This document shows positions 43,153-49,867 of a DNA stretch of 64,000 bases, piece after piece. This DNA is from Thiosocius sp963808165. Its GTDB lineage: Bacteria; Pseudomonadota; Gammaproteobacteria; Chromatiales; Chromatiaceae. The notes beneath the pieces were generated by a model. The model was not told the origin of the DNA and did not search any database. It worked only from the letters and a program-made list of their open reading frames with translations. The stretch spans positions 62,001 to 126,000 of the forward strand of contig CAWEET010000023.1 of the NCBI GenBank assembly GCA_963808165.1. The letters are read 5' to 3'. Positions within the stretch are counted from its first letter, which is position 1, and every line of letters starts with the position of its first letter. The position numbers were made by a program, and so were the translations under genes.

Positions 43153-45276
43153 ATGGCAGCCCAAGCTGAACGTGCCCTGCAACAACCGGAACCCTGCGGC
43201 AACCCGGTCGAGATGCTCGTCATCGGCTGCCGCATCGGCGTCGCGGACGGATATGCCAGCGCTCTACGAAACCAGGGGCAGGCGGCGCACCTGAAGACTG
43301 CGGAGGATCTTGACTCGCTGAAACAACAACTGAACAGCGAGCCCTGCGATTTGGTGATACTGAACGCCGAAGCCGCGGGCCTTGTCACGGCCGAGGCCGT
43401 GGACAGGATCCGGGCTGCCAACCCACGCACCAGCATCGTGCTGGTCGCCAAAGACGCTGCCGCTTCCAAGCCCCTTGCGATTGCCCTCGAAATGCAGGAT
43501 GTGATCGACATCGATGACGAAGAGCACGTGGCGATGGCTGTCCGACGCGAGCACCAAAGCCAGCTCCTCCACCATGAAGTCAATCGGCTCAAGCGACAAC
43601 TCGAGGAGGCCGAGGACCGCAGCAACCTGCTGGTACAGAGTTCGCGCGATGCCATTGCATACATCCACGAAGGCATGTATCTCAGTACCAACCAGACCTA
43701 TCTCGATACGTTCGGCTACGAATCGGCAGATGAGATCGACGGACTGCCGATCATGGATATGATCGACGCAGATTCGCGGGTCAGCTTCAAGGCGGCGCTG
43801 CGCAAGGTCAATGAAGCGGGCAAACATGCTGAGGAGTTCCGTTGCGTGACCCGTGACGGCCAGGCCTTCGGTGCACGCATGGAGTTTTCACCGGCGCGCA
43901 TAGACGGCGAGCAATGCACCCAGGTGATGATCCGCGACCAGAGCCAGAACCTGGCGCTGCAGAAGCGCATCGAGGAGCTCACAAGCAAGGATGCGCAGAC
44001 CGGCTTCTTCAATCGGCAGTCGTTCATGGAGCGCCTCGAGGCACTGCTTGCCAATGCCGACGATGACGACAAGGGTCATGCGCTGGTGCAGTTGTCGATC
44101 AGCAATTACCCCGAATTGCGTGAGAACTGCGGATTCGACTGCGCCGAGCAGATGTTGACCGAAGTCGCCAATGTGCTGGCCAGCACCGCAGCACGGGCAC
44201 ATACCATCGCCCGCTTTGGCGACCATGATTTCATGATTGTGTGCAACGACGAGGAGCCGGTGCTGGAAACCGCCGAGCGTTGCCTACACAATCTGCGCAG
44301 CCATGCGTTCAAGGGCCAACAGGATACGCCGCTGAAGCCGATCTATTCGATCGGCGTTACGCGCGCGGACGACAGCATGGAAGTCAGCGCGCACGAGCTG
44401 ATCAACCGCTCTTGCCGTGCAACCGGCATGGCCCGCTCGGAAGGCGAAAACCGCGTGGTCTTCTTCAACGAGCAGATTCCGAGCGACACCAAGCACCTGG
44501 CCGAGGCTGACGCGGCAGTCGTCAAACTCATCGACAATGCGCTGGCCAACGACGGGTTCCGACTGAAGTACCAGCCGATCGTCAGCTTGCAGGGAGACAC
44601 GCGCGAAAACTACTCCGTTTACCTGCGTCTGGTCGACGATGAAGGCAAAGAACTCGTGCCAGACATGTTCCTGTCACCGGCGCGAGACGCCAGCCGTCTG
44701 GCCGAGATCGACCGTTGGGTGGTGCGCAATGCCATCCGGGAGCTGGCCAGCCACCGTCGCGATGGCAAGAAAATCATCTTCTATATCATCCTGTCGCGCG
44801 CCGGCATCGAAGACGACTCCATGTTGCTGTGGATCTGCGACTGTCTGCGTGAATTTCGTGCCAAGGGATCCTGGCTGGTCTTCCAGTTCCGCGAGAACGA
44901 CCTGCGCAGCACGCTGCAGCCGGCGCGCGAGCTGATTGCCGGACTGAAAAAAATAAACTGCCGGATCGCACTGAACAACTACAGTGACAGCGAACCGGCG
45001 GACAGCCTGCTCAAGCACCTGGAAATCGACGTGGTGAAGCTCTCACCGGAGTTTATGCGCGGCCTGGCGACCGACCCCAAACAGCAGGAGCGGATGAGCG
45101 AGGTCAACCGTAAGCTGCAGGAAGAGGGATACAAGACCATTGCCAGTAGCGTCGAGGATGCCAGCAGTCTCGCCATTCTCTGGAACATCAGTGTCAACTA
45201 CATTCAGGGTTATTTCTTGCAGGAGCCCTCCAGCACCATTACGTTCGACGCCGAGCACGAAGCGCACCTTGGCTGA
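43153..45276 (+). CDS. FimX-like degenerate GGDEF/EAL c-di-GMP receptor
   Basis: A 707-aa protein in four parts: a receiver-like domain without the phosphorylation aspartate (DLVILNAEA), a PAS domain (about 160-260), a GGDEF domain with GDHDF in place of the signature, and an EAL domain with VYLRLVD in place of the EAL motif. It should therefore neither make nor cleave c-di-GMP but bind it, as FimX of Pseudomonas does when it controls type IV pilus assembly and twitching. Domain order and length (FimX about 690 aa) agree. It follows the PilZ-like gene and ends at a strong terminator. Confidence 0.88.
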   Translation: MAAQAERALQQPEPCGNPVEMLVIGCRIGVADGYASALRNQGQAAHLKTAEDLDSLKQQLNSEPCDLVILNAEAAGLVTAEAVDRIRAANPRTSIVLVAKDAAASKPLAIALEMQDVIDIDDEEHVAMAVRREHQSQLLHHEVNRLKRQLEEAEDRSNLLVQSSRDAIAYIHEGMYLSTNQTYLDTFGYESADEIDGLPIMDMIDADSRVSFKAALRKVNEAGKHAEEFRCVTRDGQAFGARMEFSPARIDGEQCTQVMIRDQSQNLALQKRIEELTSKDAQTGFFNRQSFMERLEALLANADDDDKGHALVQLSISNYPELRENCGFDCAEQMLTEVANVLASTAARAHTIARFGDHDFMIVCNDEEPVLETAERCLHNLRSHAFKGQQDTPLKPIYSIGVTRADDSMEVSAHELINRSCRATGMARSEGENRVVFFNEQIPSDTKHLAEADAAVVKLIDNALANDGFRLKYQPIVSLQGDTRENYSVYLRLVDDEGKELVPDMFLSPARDASRLAEIDRWVVRNAIRELASHRRDGKKIIFYIILSRAGIEDDSMLLWICDCLREFRAKGSWLVFQFRENDLRSTLQPARELIAGLKKINCRIALNNYSDSEPADSLLKHLEIDVVKLSPEFMRGLATDPKQQERMSEVNRKLQEEGYKTIASSVEDASSLAILWNISVNYIQGYFLQEPSSTITFDAEHEAHLG

Positions 45277-45295
45277 TTCATGGATCTGTCGATGC

Positions 45296-45321
45296 AAAAG
45301 GCCCCTCACGGGGCCTTTTTT
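45296..45321 (+). terminator. Rho-independent terminator of the fimX-like gene
   Basis: A perfect AAAAGGCCCC / GGGGCCTTTT stem with a 4-nt loop and trailing Ts lies 19 nt after the stop. Because A-runs flank the other side, it can also act on the converging gene at 45342. Confidence 0.9.
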
Positions 45322-45341
45322 CTTGCAGTCCGAGTCTGCAG

Positions 45342-45839
45342 TTACCAGGGCATGAAGGCATTCATGAATGACATCGGCCTGCCAACGCTGTGACTAAGGC
45401 GCCCCATGTCGTGTTGCATATGCTGCGTCGCACGCCCCATCGTATGGGTCGCATGGGTCATTGATTGAATCGCCCCGTCCATTGAATCCAGATTGGCCAG
45501 CATGGGTTCCAACGTGGCGACTTTTTTGTCGATCGAATCCATGGTGACCGTCATGGCGCGAATATTCGTCGTTAACTGTCCCATGTTTTCCGACACGTTC
45601 TGCATGTTGCCGGCCAGGGTCGTCATATTGGTATCGACACTGATCGCCAGATAATGCACATCTTTGGCGAGGTTGTAGACAAGATAGAAGCCATATGCGG
45701 CCAGGATAATGAACGCAAATAGAGACGGGTAAACGATCAGCTCCCAACGCCGGGCACTGGATTCGAAGACTTCGGAGAGTCTCGCATACTCCTCGTCAGC
45801 GTCGACGACGCCGTCCGCGACCTCGTTGGCATTGCTCAC
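45342..45839 (-). CDS. Membrane-anchored coiled-coil protein of unknown function
   Basis: A 165-aa protein with a soluble acidic N-terminus, one membrane helix (about 34-55, LIVYPSLFAFIILAAYGFYLVY) and a long coiled coil outside (NMTTLAGNMQNVSENMGQLTTNIRAMTVTMDSI...). Methionine and asparagine/threonine are frequent, and the tail has several histidines (THATHTMGRATQHMQHDM). The GTG at 45839 has GAGGG 6 nt upstream. No family is recognised. It is downstream of the TPR gene but behind its own AT-rich, palindromic upstream region. Confidence 0.72.
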   Translation of the reverse strand: MSNANEVADGVVDADEEYARLSEVFESSARRWELIVYPSLFAFIILAAYGFYLVYNLAKDVHYLAISVDTNMTTLAGNMQNVSENMGQLTTNIRAMTVTMDSIDKKVATLEPMLANLDSMDGAIQSMTHATHTMGRATQHMQHDMGRLSHSVGRPMSFMNAFMPW

Positions 45840-45859
45840 GGCAAACCCTCATTAATCGG

Positions 45860-45888
45860 TTTATGATAATTTGCTAATTTAGCATAAA
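45860..45888 (-). promoter_or_regulatory. AT-rich nested palindrome upstream of the coiled-coil gene
   Basis: TTTATG (45860-45865) and CATAAA (45883-45888) flank the perfect palindrome GCTAATTTAGC (45873-45883). The block is far more AT-rich than its surroundings and sits 21 nt before the GTG start, so it is a likely operator or promoter site. The regulator is unknown. Confidence 0.5.
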
Positions 45889-45969
45889 CATGTGCATCAA
45901 GGATACCAGAGTCGTGACGAGAAACCGCGGGTTAGCTGTGGACTGGCCGCCTGCAAGGGGCGCACGAGT

Positions 45970-46653
45970 TCAGCGCCTGAGATCGGCAACCCTGGGGTCT
46001 TCATTGCGTTCAAACAAATCAATCACTTGCTGGAGCTTCGCTGTGTCACCTGCAGCCTTTAGGCGAATCCCCGCCTCGTAATAGGCATCGAGCGCCTGGC
46101 TGGGCTTCCCCATCGCCTCGTAGAGGTTGCCCAATTCGCCAAATGCATCGGCGTCCCTGGGATAAGCGGCCACCAGGTTCATGTAGGCGGCCTCTGCGGC
46201 CCCGAAATCATCGTTCCAGAAGGCTCGCCGGGCCTGCTGTAGCAAGTCGTCCCGACCACCGCCCTCGGTTTCTGGGATAGTCGCCCCTGCCGTCGACGGT
46301 CGAAACCCCCCCATTAAACCGTCCGAGGGAGCTGATGAGCTGCCGCTGTCATGACGCGCCGCCCCTTGGACCGGCAAACTGCCACCAATCAGCTTGGGCG
46401 CATTGGCCGGCTCAGGCTGTGGCCGCCCCGGTCGGGGTTCCTGGACAAGCGGCCGACCCTGTCCGCGCTGGTCGGCGCCGGGAGCCGTCGCAGACCGGGG
46501 GCTTGTGGTGCCCGGGAGGTCCAACACGGCGCGCGATGGCAGTTGGATCAGGTCGGCGAGCAGCAAACCGGTGACGAGGAAACCAATCAGGAAAATACTG
46601 AGCAGGTGCGTTGCCAGCCAGTTCAGTACGACCGGAATGAATCCCCGGGGCAT
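45970..46653 (-). CDS. Membrane-anchored TPR protein
   Basis: A 227-aa protein: an N-terminal membrane helix (WLATHLLSIFLIGFLVTGLLLADLI), a Pro/Gly/Ser-rich linker of about 80 residues, then about three tetratricopeptide units (RAFWNDDFGAAEAAYMNLVA, FGELGNLYEAMGKPSQALDAYY). The ATG at 46653 is 8 nt after the ParA-type stop, so they are one operon. It may be a scaffold for the neighbouring exported proteins; no function is known. Confidence 0.75.
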   Translation of the reverse strand: MPRGFIPVVLNWLATHLLSIFLIGFLVTGLLLADLIQLPSRAVLDLPGTTSPRSATAPGADQRGQGRPLVQEPRPGRPQPEPANAPKLIGGSLPVQGAARHDSGSSSAPSDGLMGGFRPSTAGATIPETEGGGRDDLLQQARRAFWNDDFGAAEAAYMNLVAAYPRDADAFGELGNLYEAMGKPSQALDAYYEAGIRLKAAGDTAKLQQVIDLFERNEDPRVADLRR

Positions 46654-46661
46654 CGTGGGGG

Positions 46662-47303
46662 TCAGCCCAGGACGCCCGGGTAAAGCACCGCGGCAAGCGC
46701 GTTCCACTCTGCCGCCCCCTTGCCGCGCGGCTCCTGCTCGAAGACTGTGAGGCCCTCGCTGAACGAGCGCCGGTAGACGGTGCGCTGCGACAGACGAGGC
46801 TTCAGATAGCGGATCCCGGGTAGTGACACCAGTGCAGCCGCAGCTTCGTCGGACTCGCGCACGGCGCGGTGGGTGTCACCGCGATTGATAAAACCCAGGA
46901 CCTCGGGCTTGCGCTTGCGCTTGCCGACAGTGGCCTCGATGAAACGCAGAAAACGCTGGGTCGACCATATATCCGCCTGACTCGGAGGGACCGGCACTAG
47001 CAGGCGGTCGGCGAGAGAGATCGCCAACCGAAGATTGTCCATGGATGCGGTACCGACATCGACCAGCACTTCTTCGCGCTTGCTGAGGGCAGCGGCGTCT
47101 TCCAGCGCCGTCGCGTCCAGGCGATCGACTATCGGTTGGAATCCCTCCTCCCTACGCACCTCCAGGGCGTCGCTCAAGGTTGCCTGGGGGTCAGCGTCGA
47201 TGACAACGACATCCGCCTCGGCCATGGCAAGCCAGATCGCCAGATTAAAGGTGATTGTGCTCTTTCCTGACCCGCCCTTCAGGCTTCCGATTACCGTGAT
47301 CAT
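46662..47303 (-). CDS. ParA/MinD-family ATPase
   Basis: A 213-aa ATPase. The deviant Walker A KGGSGKST is near the start, Walker A' VVVIDADPQATLSDAL follows, and VLVDVG is the Walker B equivalent. Length matches small orphan ParA proteins. AGGA stands 6 nt before the ATG. No ParB gene or parS-like sites were noticed. It sits between the exported aromatic-Arg-Pro protein (22 nt) and the TPR membrane protein (8 nt), so it more likely positions an envelope structure than a replicon. Confidence 0.87.
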   Translation of the reverse strand: MITVIGSLKGGSGKSTITFNLAIWLAMAEADVVVIDADPQATLSDALEVRREEGFQPIVDRLDATALEDAAALSKREEVLVDVGTASMDNLRLAISLADRLLVPVPPSQADIWSTQRFLRFIEATVGKRKRKPEVLGFINRGDTHRAVRESDEAAAALVSLPGIRYLKPRLSQRTVYRRSFSEGLTVFEQEPRGKGAAEWNALAAVLYPGVLG

Positions 47304-47325
47304 TCAGGTTCCTGGTCCCTTGGGT

Positions 47326-48249
47326 TCAACCACCATCGCACCAACCGCAGGCTCCAGCGTAGTCGGTTTCCTGATAGCTTGTCACCCAGCCCGGCAGCGC
47401 GTCGCGGGCGCGATGGAAGCCCTCGCTGGCTGGCGCGCCCGAAGCGCTTTCGCCGCGGCCGTGCGAGACCGGTCTGAAGGCTGCAACATTCAGCGGTACC
47501 GCACCGCGCATCTGGCCGCCCGGACGCCACGACCCTCGGTACATCGCGTTGGCGGCCGGATTGAATCCGGCGAAGCGAACAATGCGGGGATCAGACACCA
47601 CCCGGTGCCTGGGCGCCCACCTGCCCGACTGCTGCTGACCAGCGTAGCCGGATACGCGATCAACAAACTGCCGGGGGTCAGGGCGCCATCTACCCTGCAT
47701 GGGGGCCACGGCGGATGGCTGACGATAGTGGGCGTCATGTGGATTCAAGCGGACCGGATATGGCATCCACGCAGCCATGGCCGGTGCGCGCATCAGCCAT
47801 GGCTGCGCGGCGGGGCGCCAAGCGAACTGGCGGGCAAATAGCGGCGGCGACGGCAACCATGTCCGTGCCAGCCCGTCAGGCGGATAGCCCCATGCGGGCG
47901 TCGCCGCCGTGGGGGGCATCGGCCACGGCGGATGGCTGTAGCCGGCATAGGCCCGATTGGCATAGGGCTGATGCGCCCGGGCATCGCGATAAGCGAACCG
48001 GCCGCCGCGCGGCGGCGACGGATAGCGCGACATACTAGCGTAGCCCTTGAGGTGGTTTCCGCCGACCGGGGGGCGCGGGCGGAACGCCGGGGCATTGGCA
48101 AAGCGCTGGCGTGACGGGCCCTGCCCCGACGCCAACCCGGCCGATGGACGCCACTGCTGGCCAACGGCATAGGGGTTGCCCCACGCAGCCGCCGTGCACG
48201 ATAGAGCGAGAATGCCAGCCAGGGCTGCAACGCCAGTTCCAAACCTCAT
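47326..48249 (-). CDS. Exported aromatic-Arg-Pro-rich protein, first of three
   Basis: A 307-aa protein with a signal peptide (VAALAGILALSCTAAAWG). The mature part is low-complexity, rich in Pro, Arg, Ala, Tyr and Trp, and has six [FW]RP triplets (QWRP, AFRP, AWRP, RWRP, SWRP, AFRP), many YP/PP pairs, and a C-terminal ACGWCDGG. AGAGGA 6 nt before ATG 48249 fixes the start. It is followed within 22 nt by the ParA-type gene. It resembles structural or matrix proteins in composition only; no family is recognised. Confidence 0.7.
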   Translation of the reverse strand: MRFGTGVAALAGILALSCTAAAWGNPYAVGQQWRPSAGLASGQGPSRQRFANAPAFRPRPPVGGNHLKGYASMSRYPSPPRGGRFAYRDARAHQPYANRAYAGYSHPPWPMPPTAATPAWGYPPDGLARTWLPSPPLFARQFAWRPAAQPWLMRAPAMAAWMPYPVRLNPHDAHYRQPSAVAPMQGRWRPDPRQFVDRVSGYAGQQQSGRWAPRHRVVSDPRIVRFAGFNPAANAMYRGSWRPGGQMRGAVPLNVAAFRPVSHGRGESASGAPASEGFHRARDALPGWVTSYQETDYAGACGWCDGG

Positions 48250-48302
48250 GCGATTCCTCTCATAAAGACTTCCTTTTGCCGACTGAGCGGTGGTTTCAGA
48301 CC

Positions 48303-48328
48303 AAAAAAACGATCCGGTGGACACCCGG
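48303..48328 (-). terminator. Probable terminator after the second aromatic-Arg-Pro gene
   Basis: On the minus strand a 6-bp CCGG-TG / CA-CCGG stem with one bulged base is followed within 4 nt by seven Ts, 11 nt past the stop of the gene at 48340. It would separate this gene, wholly or partly, from the ParA operon. Confidence 0.5.
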
Positions 48329-48339
48329 CACAGCGCGCG

Positions 48340-48918
48340 TTACCAAGTCGGCCAGTATCGGCCATAGCCGGGCAGCGTCTGAACCGGCGACGCCGCGTAC
48401 GGTACTACGCGGCCGGCAAAGGCCTGTCGAGAAGCTTGCGCCGTTGCCCACAACTCCTCATAAGTCTTGCGGGAGCGCTCCCGGGCCGGACGAAATTGTG
48501 GCGACAACACCGGTCGCTGGGCACGCCTGGCCTCCACCGCTTCCGCGACGGACGAGCGCCCGTTGGGCCGAAACTCCGGCTCTGTGCCCATCCGAGGGTA
48601 TGCCGCGACAATACTGCGATTTCCGGACGGCGATTGCGCAGCCTGGGCCCTGTGCGCAAATACCGGGTAGGCAAAACGCACCGTAGGCCCGGTGGTGGTC
48701 GTGCGCCTCGGGACGCTCGTACCGTGAGGTCTCCAGCGCGTGGCCGCACGGCCTGACTGCGCCCCACGCGTCGGCCGGAACATCGGGCGCTTGGCCTGTG
48801 GCGCATAGCCAGACCAGTTCGGATAGGCCGCGTGCGCCGCTGAGTTTGGCGCAAGCCCAAAGACGATCAGATTCGCCAATCCCCAAACCATGCCGATCGA
48901 AAGCATCCGCACGAACAA
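48340..48918 (-). CDS. Exported aromatic-Arg-Pro-rich protein, second of three
   Basis: A 192-aa protein with a signal peptide (MVWGLANLIVFGLAPNSAAHA) and four [FW]RP triplets (MFRP, RWRP, EFRP, QFRP). Towards the end RSRKTYEELWATAQ and LPGYGRYWPTW recur in the third member, which shows a shared ancestry. TTG 48918 is used as start because GAGG lies 8 nt before it; ATGs at 48906 and 48891 are possible. A near-consensus promoter lies 60 nt upstream. Function unknown. Confidence 0.7.
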   Translation of the reverse strand: MFVRMLSIGMVWGLANLIVFGLAPNSAAHAAYPNWSGYAPQAKRPMFRPTRGAQSGRAATRWRPHGTSVPRRTTTTGPTVRFAYPVFAHRAQAAQSPSGNRSIVAAYPRMGTEPEFRPNGRSSVAEAVEARRAQRPVLSPQFRPARERSRKTYEELWATAQASRQAFAGRVVPYAASPVQTLPGYGRYWPTW

Positions 48919-48980
48919 AATCGCTACCTCTTCGGTTGCCGCCAGACGGCGCCCAAGGCCCCGCCCATCATTGCAGGCAC

Positions 48981-49008
48981 AATATATACGCTATTATTTA
49001 GGTGTCAA
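48981..49008 (-). promoter_or_regulatory. Near-consensus sigma70 promoter of the second aromatic-Arg-Pro gene
   Basis: On the minus strand TTGACA (49008-49003) and TATATT (48986-48981) are 16 nt apart, in an AT-rich block that stands out from the GC-rich surroundings. A CACAA-N4-TTGTG inverted pair at 49010-49023 abuts the -35 on its upstream side and may be an activator or repressor site. Confidence 0.75.
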
Positions 49009-49190
49009 CCACAACATATTGTGAAGAAATGCTGTGGAAAACCTGTGCAGGGCGTGTGCAAACAACGCACCCTGATGAATTTTCGCATGAACATCCGATC
49101 CGTAATGTCGATCGCCCACCTGGTGAAACAGCCGAATACTTCATCGGCCGCCGTCCAGGCGCACACTGTGCCACATCCAAACCGAAGCAC

Positions 49191-49781
49191 TCAGCGCCAG
49201 TAGCCGCCGTAGCCGGGCAGAGGCGGCGGGGGCATTGAAGGATACGGCAGCAGCGGCGCGACCGGAGGCCCCGCCGGCGAAGCCTCAGACTGCATTTCTT
49301 CGTAGGTCTGCTTGCGCCGTCGCGGGGTCGGACGAAATCGAGCCTGCGACTCAGAGGAAGGTGCGTAGCCCCCCTCGCCTGCAGGGGGTGGCGCCGACTG
49401 CCCGTAATACGGCGACTCGCGCTCGTCCGGCCGAAAGCGCAGACCCAGTTCCTGACCGCGGGTCGCCGGCTCGGCCTTACGCATACCCGCCCGCGGACTC
49501 GCGATCAGAGGCGCTTGGCCAGCGCGTCGAGGCCAAGGGCTGCGCAGATTGTGCACATCAGGAGTCGCTCGACCGCGCAGTGCCGGAGCAGGCGAATACC
49601 GGCCAGACACACTGCCAGCGCGCAAGATTGGGCGAAAGGATGGGTACTTCGCTTGCGCCACCGTTACCGCTGGCCCGCCGAGAGTGGCGGCCTGCACAGG
49701 GGCGGACAAAGGCCAGAACGCCAAGCCGGCCTGGGCCAGAACGCCGAACCCAAGACCAATGGAAAACAGTCGCGCGACCAC
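49191..49781 (-). CDS. Exported aromatic-Arg-Pro-rich protein, third of three
   Basis: A 196-aa protein with a signal peptide (VARLFSIGLGFGVLAQAGLAFW, cleavage near APVQA) and three FRP triplets (SFRP, RFRP, RFRP). RRKQTYEEMQSEA and LPGYGGYWR at the C-terminus match the second member. GTG 49781 is preferred because GGGAG lies 8 nt before it; the frame extends to 49865 next to the RND stop. The mature part is Pro/Arg/Tyr-rich and probably disordered. It could be read through from the RND operon. Confidence 0.65.
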   Translation of the reverse strand: MVARLFSIGLGFGVLAQAGLAFWPLSAPVQAATLGGPAVTVAQAKYPSFRPILRAGSVSGRYSPAPALRGRATPDVHNLRSPWPRRAGQAPLIASPRAGMRKAEPATRGQELGLRFRPDERESPYYGQSAPPPAGEGGYAPSSESQARFRPTPRRRKQTYEEMQSEASPAGPPVAPLLPYPSMPPPPLPGYGGYWR

Positions 49782-49867
49782 GTTAGCCACTCCCGGATAC
49801 CGATCTGGCTGAGCAAACAGGCGACTGAAGGATTCAGTCGGCTCAACCCAGATCTCCACTCCCACTT

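Noticed and set aside
46662..47303. The ParA-type gene as a sign of an integrated plasmid or chromosome partition locus
   Set aside because: No ParB gene, no parS-like repeats and no replication gene nearby; its operon partners are envelope proteins.
47326..49781. Identification of the aromatic-Arg-Pro proteins as sulfur globule proteins
   Set aside because: Signal peptides and Pro/Tyr richness are similar, but the Gly/Tyr repeats of sulfur globule proteins are absent; composition alone is not enough.
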